A stretch of 19,389 nt of DNA from Planctomycetota bacterium (GCA_023417885.1 JAEZED010000226.1:1-19389); one strand, 5' to 3'; shown: positions 8,758 to 16,993, counted from the stretch's first letter. Notes: generated by a model not told the origin, from the letters alone. Program-made: numbers and translations.

Positions 8758-10317
8758 ATGGCGAAGCGCATCACACGCCGACGCACCCCCGCCCGCAAAG
8801 GCACGGACGCCCCCTCCCGCCAGCGCACCACCGCGCCGGCGGCCCCGGAAGACGTCAACGGATCCGACCACCATCCCGACGAGGAGATGGAAGCGTCGCG
8901 CTCCACGGCAACCGCCGTCGCCGAACCACCCGCCGAAGCACGCGAAGGACGCACGCAGGAGCGCCAGTCCCGTCGCGACGAGCAGGCGCGCTTCCCGTCC
9001 GACGAGGAGCTGGCCGCCGAAACGCCCGAGGGGGTGAAGTTCAAGCCGACCGTCCGCGACGACAAGCTCTACATCCGCGATCTCCAGCGCATGGAGGTCG
9101 AGGAGCTGCACGAGCTGGCCAAGGCCGAGGGGATCGAGGACTACGCCGGCCTCAAGAAGCAGGATCTGATCTTCCGCATCCTTCGGAGCCGCATCCGCAA
9201 GACGGGGCTGCTCTTCGGCGAGGGCGTCCTGGAGATCCTGCCGGACGGCTTCGGCTTCCTGCGCAGCCCGGACTACAACTACATCCCCTCGCCGGATGAC
9301 ATCTACATCTCCCCGAGCCAGATCCGGCGCTTCGGCCTGAAGAACGGGCACGTCGTGACGGGGCAGATCCGCCCGCCGAAGGAGAGCGAGCGCTACTTCG
9401 CCCTGCTCAAGGTCGAGAGCATCATGGGTGAGGACCCGGCGCGGGCGATGGAGGTGCGCAACTTCGAGGATCTGGTTCCGCTTCACCCGGAGAAGCGCCT
9501 GCACCTCGAGCACGGGCAGGACGAGATCTCGATGCGCATCGTCGACCTGGTCACGCCGATCGGCAAGGGCCAGCGCATGCTCATCGTCGCGCCCCCGCGT
9601 ACCGGCAAGACGGTGCTGCTCCAGAAGATCGCCAACGCCATCAGCACCAACCACCCCGAGGCGATCCTGATCATCATGCTCGTCGACGAGCGCCCCGAGG
9701 AAGTGACCGACATGAAGCGGCACACCAGGGGCGAGGTCGTCAGCAGCACCTTCGACGAAGGCACCGGCCGCCACGTGCAGGTCGCGGAGATGGTGATGGA
9801 GAAGGCCCGCCGCTGGGTGGAGTACGGCAAGGACGTCATCGTCCTGCTCGACTCCATCACCCGCCTCGCCCGCGCCTACAACCAGGAGGTCGCCAGCAGC
9901 GGCAAGATCCTCTCCGGCGGTCTCGACTCCAACGCCCTGGCCAAGCCCAAGAAGTTCTTCGGCGCCGCCCGCGCCATCGAGAACGGCGGGAGCCTGACGA
10001 TCCTCGGCACCGCGCTGATCGACACCAACTCCAAGATGGACGAGGTGATCTTCGAGGAGTTCAAGGGCACCGGCAACAGCGAGCTTCACCTCGACCGCCG
10101 CCTCGTCGAGAAGCGGGTCTACCCCTCGATCGACATCAACGCCAGCGGCACGCGCCGCGAGGAGCTGCTGCTCGATCCGAAGGAGATGGAGCTTGTCTAC
10201 CGCCTTCGCCGCGTCCTCTCGGACATGAACCCGGTCGAAGCGATGGAACTGCTCAAGAGCCGCCTCGAGAAGACCAAGTCCAACGCCGAGTTCCTGCTGA
10301 AGATGAACCTGGACTGA
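8758..10317 (+). CDS. rho: transcription termination factor Rho
   Basis: Rho is the hexameric RNA-dependent ATPase/translocase that ends transcription and silences untranslated RNA. The 519-residue protein has an extra N-terminal arm of about 100 residues, rich in Arg, Pro, Ala and Glu and probably disordered. The core then follows: a Rho N-terminal helical domain (from about 102, M-E-V-E-E-L-H-E-L-A), a cold-shock-like RNA-binding domain (G-F-G-F-L-R-S-P and Y-I-S-P-S-Q-I-R-R-F), Walker A P-P-R-T-G-K-T at 279-285, the catalytic Glu in D-E-R-P-E-E-V-T (E311), and Walker B ending at D365. The translocation and arginine-finger regions downstream look complete. The ATG at 8758 has AAGGA at 8747-8751. 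Arms like this are common in Rho of high-GC bacteria and may bind extra RNA. Confidence 0.98.
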   Translation: MAKRITRRRTPARKGTDAPSRQRTTAPAAPEDVNGSDHHPDEEMEASRSTATAVAEPPAEAREGRTQERQSRRDEQARFPSDEELAAETPEGVKFKPTVRDDKLYIRDLQRMEVEELHELAKAEGIEDYAGLKKQDLIFRILRSRIRKTGLLFGEGVLEILPDGFGFLRSPDYNYIPSPDDIYISPSQIRRFGLKNGHVVTGQIRPPKESERYFALLKVESIMGEDPARAMEVRNFEDLVPLHPEKRLHLEHGQDEISMRIVDLVTPIGKGQRMLIVAPPRTGKTVLLQKIANAISTNHPEAILIIMLVDERPEEVTDMKRHTRGEVVSSTFDEGTGRHVQVAEMVMEKARRWVEYGKDVIVLLDSITRLARAYNQEVASSGKILSGGLDSNALAKPKKFFGAARAIENGGSLTILGTALIDTNSKMDEVIFEEFKGTGNSELHLDRRLVEKRVYPSIDINASGTRREELLLDPKEMELVYRLRRVLSDMNPVEAMELLKSRLEKTKSNAEFLLKMNLD

Positions 10318-10350
10318 CGGCCACGATCCGGACCGACCCCGACCGATAGT

Positions 10351-10386
10351 GCACCCGCGGCCTTTGCCGCGGGTGCCTTTCATTTG
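10351..10386 (+). terminator. rho terminator
   Basis: GCACCCGCGGC (10351-10361) pairs perfectly with GCCGCGGGTGC (10366-10376) around a 4-nt loop, followed by CTTTCATTT. It lies 34 nt after the rho stop. Confidence 0.85.
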
Positions 10387-10698
10387 GGCAGCCAATCGGA
10401 CCGGCAGCGCGCGTCAGCAGGCCGCGGGCTCGTTTCAGGCAGGTTCTTGCCCCTTGCCCTCCCAAACCGCGCAGTCCCCGCCAGCTTCCGGCGTCCGAGA
10501 ATAACGCCCGGCAGAGGCCAAAAATTTGGTTGACAGGCCGGCGCCTTCGGACGATCCTCGCCCCTGCACCCTCCCTCGGGCCGGTGCCCGGAGCGCAATC
10601 CGATGTGCCCGGTTGCCGCGGTGGCTTCTCGGTCTTTAACGGCCGCCGCGTCAAGAAGCTGTAAGAGTCGTCTCAGCGACCTGTACAGGGAGAATAGT
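10387..10698 (+). promoter_or_regulatory. intergenic region with promoter for the PEP-CTERM genes
   Basis: No gene is evident here. A perfect -35 TTGACA lies at 10530-10535; the best -10 at 17 nt is GATCCT (10553-10558), only 3/6. CCTGTACAGG at 10680-10689 is a perfect 10-bp palindrome that overlaps the Shine-Dalgarno AGGGAG (10687-10692) of the next gene. It could be an operator or a small hairpin limiting initiation. Confidence 0.4.
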
Positions 10699-12648
10699 GT
10701 GTTTGACATCTCAGGCTGCCTCCCGCGTTCGGCGCGGGTGCGCGCACCGGCAGGACCCGGCGCGCCCCATGCTTCTCATTTTCCCCGCCTCATCACCGGC
10801 GTCGCCGCGTTTGTCGCGATGCTCGCCGGCGGATCCGCCGCGCGGGCGGATCTGATCGTCGGCGTGGACAATCCCTTCGAGCCGCTCTGGCACATCGACA
10901 CGGATACAAACGTCTATACGCCGATCCTCAGCGGCATGGGCGCGCAGGCGATCGCGAACGATCCGAACACCCACACGCTCTACTTCATGACCAACACGGT
11001 CACGCTCTGGCGCTGGGCCTACGGCGCCGGCATGGCCCCTGAGCTCATCGGGAACACCACCAGCGACCAGAGCAGCCCCTTCCTCTCCCTCACCGGCCTC
11101 GGCTTCGACCATGCCACCGACCGCCTGCTCGCCACGCGCACGCTCGACAGCAGCGCCGGCCCCGAGGGCCTTTGGAATGTCAGCACGGTCGACGGCCACT
11201 CCACGCTCGTCGGAGCGTTCCCCGGCTCCTCGGCCCTCTGGGATGTCGGCGGCTTCGACGTCGACCCGACCACCGGGCGCGCCTTCGGCATCAGCGACGG
11301 CAACAACGAGGGGATCTACGAGATCGACCTCTCCAACGGGAATATGACCTTCATCGCGCCGCCGCCGATCTCCGCGGACGAGGAGATCGACATCGACGGC
11401 CTCGCCGCCGGCGGCGGAAAGCTCTACCTCGTCGAGGATCGCGCGGCGCAGGCCGACGGGCGCATCTTCGTCTTCGACGTGGCGACCGGACAGTACGAGG
11501 AGCCGCTGGTGGTGCCGTGGTTCTTCAGCGAGATCTTCTCCGGCGCCACGTGGATCTCCGACGACGAAACGACCATGATCATCCCCGAACCCGCCTCGAT
11601 GGCGCTGCTCGGCGGAGCGGCGCTGCTCGCACTCCGACGCCGCCGCCGGCCCGAGGGCGCCGCGACGCCTCGGCGCGCGTCGAGCCGGAGCAGGCTCGCC
11701 GTCGCCGCGGCCTGCCTGGCGCCGATGTTCCTGGCCGGCGCCGCACAGGCGCAGCTCGTCATGGGAACGAGCGAGCGCGACGAGCCACTCTACCTGATCG
11801 ACCTCGGCAGCATCCGCCCCGGCAGCTTCCCCGTGCCCGCCAACATCGCCGACGCCTATGCCCTGCCCAACACCGACGGCCTGAGCATCTGGGCGATGAC
11901 GGCGGACGAGACCAATCGCCGCCTGCTCTACCTCGACATCGCGCCGCTCTTCCCGGGCGCCGATCCGACGACGAACCTCTGGGGCTACAGCTACGACACG
12001 TTCACTCACGAGTTCCTCGGCCAGATCGTCAACCGCGACAGCGGCTTCGGCCAGTCGATGCAGGGGCTTGCACTGACGCAGTCGGGTGCGCTCTACGGCG
12101 TCTACAACGTCGGCGGCACGCCAGGCGAAGGGCTCTACCGGCTGGACATCGAGAACGCGGTGGGTACGGGCCTGAGCCGGCGCATCTTCGCCGACGGCGA
12201 GATCTTCGCCCGCAACCTGCCGGGCGGCGAGAGCGCGTATGACTTCGGCTCGCTCGACTACGACCCTGTCACCGACCAGATCCTCTTCTACAACAACGAC
12301 GACGGCGCGCCCGACGGGCGCGGCGTCTACGCGTTCGACCTGACCGCCGGCGATGTCGACTTCATCGTCTCGGATCCGAACCACCGCCGGCTCGAGAACG
12401 ACATGGACGGCCTGGCGGCGGGCGGGGGAAAGGTCTACCTGACCACGGACGAGCCGGGCTTCATCTACATCTACGACCTGGTGAACGGCGGAATGTACCA
12501 GGACTTCCTCTCGCCGATCGGTCACGAGAACGGCCTGTTCGGCGGGGCGGGCTTCGCGCCCGGTCTGATGTACCTGATTCCGGAGCCGGCCAGCGCCGGC
12601 CTGCTCATCGGCGCCGGCCTGCTGCTGGCCCGCCGGCGCCGCCTGTAG
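10699..12648 (+). CDS. tandem fusion of two PEP-CTERM secreted proteins
   Basis: The gene encodes 649 residues. GTG 10699 is chosen because AGGGAG stands 6 nt upstream; a longer ATG frame from 10603 lacks a ribosome site. Module 1 has a signal peptide ending A-R-A/D at 50-51, a beta-rich domain, and at 295-318 a full sorting tail I-P-E-P-A-S, hydrophobic run, R-R-R-R-R. Without a stop, a second signal peptide follows (about 328-351, A-Q-A/Q), then a second related domain and a second tail I-P-E-P-A-S...R-R-R-R at 627-648. Both modules share D-x-D-G-L-A-A-G-G-G-K-x-Y-L, so this is duplication of one substrate type. The repeated Y/W-x-I/L-D strands suggest a beta-propeller. PEP-CTERM tails are cut by an exosortase, which is not in this window. 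No ATG, GTG or TTG stands before the second signal peptide, so module 2 depends on module 1. Confidence 0.85.
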   Translation: MFDISGCLPRSARVRAPAGPGAPHASHFPRLITGVAAFVAMLAGGSAARADLIVGVDNPFEPLWHIDTDTNVYTPILSGMGAQAIANDPNTHTLYFMTNTVTLWRWAYGAGMAPELIGNTTSDQSSPFLSLTGLGFDHATDRLLATRTLDSSAGPEGLWNVSTVDGHSTLVGAFPGSSALWDVGGFDVDPTTGRAFGISDGNNEGIYEIDLSNGNMTFIAPPPISADEEIDIDGLAAGGGKLYLVEDRAAQADGRIFVFDVATGQYEEPLVVPWFFSEIFSGATWISDDETTMIIPEPASMALLGGAALLALRRRRRPEGAATPRRASSRSRLAVAAACLAPMFLAGAAQAQLVMGTSERDEPLYLIDLGSIRPGSFPVPANIADAYALPNTDGLSIWAMTADETNRRLLYLDIAPLFPGADPTTNLWGYSYDTFTHEFLGQIVNRDSGFGQSMQGLALTQSGALYGVYNVGGTPGEGLYRLDIENAVGTGLSRRIFADGEIFARNLPGGESAYDFGSLDYDPVTDQILFYNNDDGAPDGRGVYAFDLTAGDVDFIVSDPNHRRLENDMDGLAAGGGKVYLTTDEPGFIYIYDLVNGGMYQDFLSPIGHENGLFGGAGFAPGLMYLIPEPASAGLLIGAGLLLARRRRL

Positions 12649-12703
12649 TCGCGTCGCATCGCCTGATCCTCCGGCACTCGCCGGCCTCGGGAGAATCCTC
12701 ACC

Positions 12704-14029
12704 ATGCTCAATCGCAAGCACACTCGCACGCTTCCCCTCGCCCTCGCCGCGGCCGCCTTCTGTGCGCCGGCGGCCTATGGGCAGACTTATTCCGTGCTCT
12801 ACCAGGAAGGGCAGGCACTGAGCGGCGTGGGCAACTGGGTGAACTTCGCCGCCGTCGAGGTCAACAACCTCGGCCAGACGCTGGTGTTCGGCGACACCGA
12901 TGCCGCCACGACCGCCGACGCTGTCCTGGTGTTCGATGGCGCGGTCATCCAGCGCGAGGGCGACTCGATCCAGCCGCCGGACGCGATCTTCACGAGCGCC
13001 GGCCGCGTGTCGCTGAACAACCTGGGCAACTTCGCCTCCGATTACAACTTCGATGGCCCCTTCGGCGCCGATGACGACTCGGGCATTTACTACAACGGCA
13101 ATCTCGTCCTCCAGGGCGGGCAGCCGTTCGACGCGCCGGGGGCGCCCAGCGACAGCATCTGGATCGGCTTCTTCGGCACGCACCTCGCCAGCACCCCCAC
13201 GACGCAGATGCTGCTCCTGGGCTCCACCGAAACCCCCACCGGCGGATTGCAGAGGGCGCTGACGATTCTCACGCTCGACGGCTCGGGCGCCCTGGCCTCG
13301 CAGCAGATCGTCGGGCTCGAGGGCGTGGCGCTGCCCGGCATGACCGATCCGGTCGAGGACTTCGAGACGGACCAGAACGAGTTTGCCTTCAACAACAACG
13401 GCGTGGCGCTGTTCGCAGCCCACACCACCGGCGCCACCACCTCCGACAGCTTCATCTACCTCACGGGCACCGGTGTGATCGCCCAGGAGGGCTCGCCCTC
13501 GCCGGTCGCCGGCCGCAACTGGGATTCGCTCGCCTCCATGCACGTCGCCCTCAACGACAACGGCGACTGGGCGCATCTGGGTCATCTCGCCGGCGGCAGC
13601 ACCACCGACGACCACGTCATCATCAGGAACGGCAGCGTCTTCGTCGCCGAAGGTGATGCCGTTCCCGGGCTCCCGGATCGCGTGTTCGACAACCTCGCCT
13701 CCGCCGAGTTCGTGATGGACGATGCCGGCAACCTCCTGTGGGTCGGCGAGTTCGACGCCCCCTCCTCCGCCGAGGATCGCGGCCTCTTCTACAACCACAC
13801 GCTCCTGCTCCAGGAGGGCGTCAGCACCATCGACGGTCTGACGGTAACGACCCTCAACACCGTTGCCGAAACGCTGGCCATCAGCGACGACGGGCGCTTC
13901 GCCATCATCGACCTCACGCTCGACGGGAGCCTCGACACCGTCGTCATGATCGCGATTCCCGAGCCGTCGGCCGTCGCGCTGCTTGCCGGCGCGCCCCTGG
14001 CGCTTCTGCGCCGCCGCCGGCGCGCCTGA
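12704..14029 (+). CDS. PEP-CTERM secreted repeat protein
   Basis: This 441-residue exported protein has a signal peptide (M-L-N-R-K-H-T-R, hydrophobic core, A-Y-G/Q at 26-27) and a C-terminal sorting tail I-P-E-P-S-A...R-R-R-R-R-A from residue 418. Between them a short motif recurs about every 50-70 residues: V-N-N-L-G-Q-T, L-N-N-L-G-N-F, F-N-N-N-G-V-A, L-N-D-N-G-D-W, M-D-D-A-G-N-L and I-S-D-D-G-R-F, usually paired with a following Y/F-x-G or I-x-x-E-G strand. This looks like a propeller of about six blades; function unknown. GGGAGA (12689-12694) is the Shine-Dalgarno, 9 nt before ATG. It begins 55 nt after the fused PEP-CTERM gene and is probably co-transcribed with it; a strong terminator closes the unit. 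Confidence 0.9.
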   Translation: MLNRKHTRTLPLALAAAAFCAPAAYGQTYSVLYQEGQALSGVGNWVNFAAVEVNNLGQTLVFGDTDAATTADAVLVFDGAVIQREGDSIQPPDAIFTSAGRVSLNNLGNFASDYNFDGPFGADDDSGIYYNGNLVLQGGQPFDAPGAPSDSIWIGFFGTHLASTPTTQMLLLGSTETPTGGLQRALTILTLDGSGALASQQIVGLEGVALPGMTDPVEDFETDQNEFAFNNNGVALFAAHTTGATTSDSFIYLTGTGVIAQEGSPSPVAGRNWDSLASMHVALNDNGDWAHLGHLAGGSTTDDHVIIRNGSVFVAEGDAVPGLPDRVFDNLASAEFVMDDAGNLLWVGEFDAPSSAEDRGLFYNHTLLLQEGVSTIDGLTVTTLNTVAETLAISDDGRFAIIDLTLDGSLDTVVMIAIPEPSAVALLAGAPLALLRRRRRA

Positions 14030-14058
14030 GCTGGCCCGGAAGCACCCTCACCCGCTCG

Positions 14059-14088
14059 ACCCGCCCGGCATTCACCGGGCGGGTTTTT
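14059..14088 (+). terminator. intrinsic terminator of the PEP-CTERM unit
   Basis: ACCCGCCCGG (14059-14068) pairs perfectly with CCGGGCGGGT (14075-14084) around CATTCA, followed by a T-run to 14088. It lies 30 nt after the stop codon. Confidence 0.93.
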
Positions 14089-14102
14089 GGCGCTTTCCCC
14101 TG

Positions 14103-14108
14103 TACACT
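14103..14108 (+). promoter_or_regulatory. -10 element of the GGT-family gene, leaderless spacing
   Basis: TACACT ends 7 nt before ATG 14116. There is no Shine-Dalgarno and no clear -35. The promoter abuts the terminator of the preceding unit. Confidence 0.4.
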
Positions 14109-14115
14109 GGGCCTT

Positions 14116-15696
14116 ATGCCCAGCACAGGACGCCAGCCGGTCTACGGCCGCAACATGGTCGCCACGAATGTCCCCATCGCCGTGCAGGCGGGGCTGGAGA
14201 TGATGCGCGAGGGGGGCAACGCCGTCGACGCCGCCGTCGCCACCGCGGCGCTGATGACGGTGGTCGAGCCGACGACCAACGGCATCGGCGGCGACATGTT
14301 CGCCATCGTGAGCGAAGGGGACACGCTCGTCGGCCTCAACGCCAGCGGCAAGTCGCCCGCCGCCTGGACGCCCGATCGCTTCGCGGACCGGCGCGGTATG
14401 CCTTCGACCGGGTGGGATTGCGTCACAGTTCCCGGCGCCCCGTCGGGCTGGGCGGCGCTGCATGGGCGATGGGGCAAGCTGCCGTTCGAGCGGGTGATGG
14501 CGCCGGCCGTGCATTATGCGCGGCAGGGGTATCCCGTCTCGCCGATCATCGCGAGCTACTGGCGCAACGCCGCGCGCAGCCGGCTGGCGCGCTTCGAGGA
14601 GTTCAGCCGCGTCTTCCTGCCGGACGGCCGCGCCCCGCGCGCCGGCGAAATCTGGAAGAGCGAGGTGCATGCGCGCACGCTGGAGGAGATCGGCCGCACG
14701 AAGGCCGAGAGCTTCTACCGCGGTGGGCTGGCGAAGAAGATCGCCGCCGCCAGCCAGGCCGAGGGCGGGGCGATGACGGAGGAGGACCTGGCCGATCACC
14801 AGCCGATCTGGCACACGGAGGACGAGCTGGCCAGCACAGAGGCGTTCGGCGTGACGCTCTACGAGATCCCGCCCAACGGGCAGGGGATCGCCGCGTGCAT
14901 GGCGTGGCGCATCTGCCAGGAGCTGGCGAATCTTCACGGCGTCGAGGACTGGTACAGCCCCGACGGCCTCCACCTCCAGCTCGAGGCGATGAAGCTCGCG
15001 TTCGCCGACCTTTACGCTTACGTCTCCGACCCCGCCACGATGCCCTTCGAGCCGCAGCGGCTCACCGGCAGCGGCTACCTCGCCGAGCGCGCGAAGCTGA
15101 TCGATGCGAAGGAGGCGCAGGTCTTCGCCGCCGGTGTGCCGAAGCAGGGGGGCACGATCAACCTCACGACCGCCGACGAGAGCGGGATGATGGTCTCGCT
15201 CATCCAGAGCAACTACGGCGGGTTCGGGAGCGGCGTGGTGGTTCCGGGCACGGGGATCGCGATGCAGAACCGCGGCGCGGGGTTCGTGCTGGACGAGGGG
15301 CATCCCAACCAGGTCGGCCCGCGCAAGCGCCCGTTCCACACGATCATCCCCGGCTTCGCGAAGAAGGACGGCAAGCCGCACCTGGCCTTCCAGCTCATGG
15401 GCGGGCCGATGCAGGCGCAGGGACACCTCCAGATGATGCTCCACATCTTCGCCGCCGGTCACGGCACGCAGGCCGCCGTCGAGGCGCCGCGCTGGCAGGT
15501 GATGCAGGGACACGAGATCAGCTACGAGCAGGAGTTCGATCCCGCCGTCATCGACGACCTGAAGCGCCGCGGACACCTCATGGAGCGGGGCGGGTTCGTC
15601 AGCTTCGGCGGGTGCCAGATGATCCGCCGCCTCGACAACGGCATCTTCGAAGGCGCCAGCGACAACCGGAAGGACGGCCACGCCGGGGCGTTCTAG
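14116..15696 (+). CDS. ggt: gamma-glutamyltransferase-family protein, cytoplasmic type
   Basis: This 526-residue protein belongs to the gamma-glutamyltranspeptidase/cephalosporin-acylase family of N-terminal-nucleophile hydrolases, which self-cleave before a Thr and hydrolyse or transfer gamma-glutamyl groups. Family marks in order: M-V-A-T-N near the start, G-G-N-A-V-D-A-A-V-A-T-A, G-I-G-G-D-M-F, the nucleophile in G-G-T-I-N-L-T-T (T347), Q-S-N-Y-G-G-F-G-S-G-V-V-V-P-G-T-G-I, R-P-F-H-T-I-I-P and L-M-G-G-P-M-Q-A-Q-G-H. There is no signal peptide, and the length is close to that of the cytoplasmic B. subtilis YwrD type rather than secreted GGT. The physiological substrate is not readable; glutathione is the default guess. 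An upstream in-frame extension overlaps the previous gene and terminator, so ATG 14116 is the start. No operon partner is evident. Confidence 0.94.
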   Translation: MPSTGRQPVYGRNMVATNVPIAVQAGLEMMREGGNAVDAAVATAALMTVVEPTTNGIGGDMFAIVSEGDTLVGLNASGKSPAAWTPDRFADRRGMPSTGWDCVTVPGAPSGWAALHGRWGKLPFERVMAPAVHYARQGYPVSPIIASYWRNAARSRLARFEEFSRVFLPDGRAPRAGEIWKSEVHARTLEEIGRTKAESFYRGGLAKKIAAASQAEGGAMTEEDLADHQPIWHTEDELASTEAFGVTLYEIPPNGQGIAACMAWRICQELANLHGVEDWYSPDGLHLQLEAMKLAFADLYAYVSDPATMPFEPQRLTGSGYLAERAKLIDAKEAQVFAAGVPKQGGTINLTTADESGMMVSLIQSNYGGFGSGVVVPGTGIAMQNRGAGFVLDEGHPNQVGPRKRPFHTIIPGFAKKDGKPHLAFQLMGGPMQAQGHLQMMLHIFAAGHGTQAAVEAPRWQVMQGHEISYEQEFDPAVIDDLKRRGHLMERGGFVSFGGCQMIRRLDNGIFEGASDNRKDGHAGAF

Positions 15697-15769
15697 AGCC
15701 CGGCTGCAACCGACAGCGGCTCGATGGGTGTTGCAGGAAGGGTGGGTGGACTTCCAGCGGAGGACACCG

Positions 15770-16252
15770 ATGCCTCATCTCATCGTCATCATGCTGCTGT
15801 CATTGCTCTGGCCGGTCGGGTCTTCGCAGCCCGCCGGCGATGCCGGGGCGCCCGGCCTCTCCGATTCGGAGCGCGCGCTGAAGGTCGTGCTGGAGCGGCG
15901 CGACCTGTTCCTGCCGCCGGATTACGCCCTCCAAAGCCAGCCGCAACGTTTCGGGGAGATCCAGGTGAGCGTGAAACTGCTCGGCGAGGCGCAGACCGCC
16001 GCCGGGCCGCGCAAGCTCGTGGTCGTGCAGGTCAGCGCGCGGGCGCAGGATGGCCAGTGGCCGCAGGAGCTTCGCGCCGACTGGGTCGCGTACTTCACGC
16101 CCGACATGCAGCTCATCGAGCGGCACAACCAGGGATGCGGCAGCGCGCTCCGGCTCGAAGGGAACGTGATCCACTACGGCCCGAACCGGAGCTTCGATCT
16201 CTCGACGCCCGAGGGCCTGGCCGGCTTCAAGGGCACGCAGAACTGGTGCTGA
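15770..16252 (+). CDS. small secreted protein of unknown family
   Basis: The protein has 160 residues. ATG 15770 is preceded by GGAGG (15759-15763, 6 nt spacing), which decides against a start 14 codons upstream. Residues 1-21 (P-H-L-I-V-I-M-L-L-S-L-L-W-P-V) form a signal peptide, probably cleaved around G-S-S-Q-P. The mature part has beta-strand-like segments (I-Q-V-S-V-K-L-L-G, K-L-V-V-V-Q-V-S-A-R-A, W-V-A-Y-F-T). Two Cys, at N-Q-G-C-G and the final W-C, could form a disulfide, which fits an exported protein. I recognise no family. It lies 73 nt after the GGT gene and 16 nt before the decapeptide-repeat membrane protein, so those two are probably one operon. Confidence 0.75.
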   Translation: MPHLIVIMLLSLLWPVGSSQPAGDAGAPGLSDSERALKVVLERRDLFLPPDYALQSQPQRFGEIQVSVKLLGEAQTAAGPRKLVVVQVSARAQDGQWPQELRADWVAYFTPDMQLIERHNQGCGSALRLEGNVIHYGPNRSFDLSTPEGLAGFKGTQNWC

Positions 16253-16268
16253 CGCGAAGGGAGGGCGC

Positions 16269-16925
16269 GTGGACGAACAGAGCAACGGCGAGCTGCACAA
16301 CCGCCTCGAGCTGATGGAGGAGGAGATCCACCGCCTGCGCGAGCGCGTGCGCGAGCTCACGGGCCAGGAGGCCGATCCGCCGGCCTGGTTCAATCCCGCC
16401 GAGTTCCGCCGCGTGCTGGGGCGCTCGACGCTGTGGGGCCAGCTGGCGATGGCGGCGGTGATGATCGCCGCGTTCGCCATCACCATGTTTCCCAGCGGCC
16501 TGCGCGGCATGTGGATCGGCCCGGTTCCGGTGATCGACTTCGGCGGCATGGCGCGCGGGACGTACGGCGTGGGCATGGGGCTGATCGCCGTCGGCGGGCT
16601 CGCAATCGGCGCTGTCGCCGTGGGAGGCGGGGCGATCGGCATCCTCGCCGTCGGCGGGGGCGCGATCGGGATCTTCGCCTACGGCGGCGGGGCGGCGGGG
16701 CTGATCGCCGTCGGCGGTGGCGCTGCGGGCTACATCGCGATCGGCGGCGGGGCGTACGGGCGCTGGGTGCTGGCGCAGCGCGGCGCGGGGCTGAGCGTCT
16801 TGGCGCTCAACCGGCAGGACGAGGATGCGGCGATGTTCTTCCGGCGGTGGATCCCCAGCCTGGAGCGCGCCATCACGCGCCCGATGCAGGTGGTGATGGC
16901 CGAGGAGGTGCGCGCCAGGGGGTGA
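16269..16925 (+). CDS. membrane protein with five tandem Gly-rich decapeptides
   Basis: The 218-residue product starts at GTG 16269 behind AGGGAGG (4 nt spacing). Residues 1-33 are a charged coiled-coil (L-E-L-M-E-E-E-I-H-R-L-R-E-R-V-R-E-L). A transmembrane helix follows at about 54-76. Residues 112-161 are five in-register decapeptides: A-I-G-A-V-A-V-G-G-G, A-I-G-I-L-A-V-G-G-G, A-I-G-I-F-A-Y-G-G-G, A-A-G-L-I-A-V-G-G-G and A-A-G-Y-I-A-I-G-G-G, with a looser unit before them. The regular small/hydrophobic alternation suits a compact beta-solenoid or a packed Gly-zipper membrane structure. A polar tail of about 45 residues ends the protein (R-R-W-I-P-S-L-E-R-A). I do not recognise a named family. 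It follows the small secreted protein by 16 nt. Confidence 0.85.
   Translation: MDEQSNGELHNRLELMEEEIHRLRERVRELTGQEADPPAWFNPAEFRRVLGRSTLWGQLAMAAVMIAAFAITMFPSGLRGMWIGPVPVIDFGGMARGTYGVGMGLIAVGGLAIGAVAVGGGAIGILAVGGGAIGIFAYGGGAAGLIAVGGGAAGYIAIGGGAYGRWVLAQRGAGLSVLALNRQDEDAAMFFRRWIPSLERAITRPMQVVMAEEVRARG
16602..16751 (+). repeat. five 30-bp coding repeats
   Basis: These are five consecutive 30-bp units encoding the decapeptide A-(I/A)-G-x-x-A-x-G-G-G. The protein pattern is far better kept than the DNA: synonymous changes are frequent (GGC, GGG and GGT for Gly). This argues for selection on the peptide rather than recent slippage. Confidence 0.9.
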
Positions 16926-16993
16926 GGCGTTGTCGTGATGCAGGCCAGATCCGGCGCGGCCTGGCATTGCCCGGCCGCGGCTTGTGAGTCGGC

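Noticed and set aside
8674..10395. 573-codon minus-strand frame opposite rho
   Set aside because: Shadow of rho; it also crosses the rho terminator.
10603..10698. ATG start of the fused PEP-CTERM gene at 10603
   Set aside because: No Shine-Dalgarno and a non-signal-like N-terminus; GTG 10699 has AGGGAG at ideal spacing.
10711..12729. 672-codon minus-strand open frame
   Set aside because: Antisense shadow of the fused PEP-CTERM gene; low-complexity Arg/Ala/Val/Glu content and no ribosome site.
13738..14115. N-terminal extension of the GGT gene
   Set aside because: It overlaps the preceding PEP-CTERM gene in another frame and a strong terminator; the family begins at ATG 14116.
13789..15681. 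630-codon minus-strand open frame
   Set aside because: Antisense shadow running through the terminator and the GGT gene, which has all family motifs on the plus strand.
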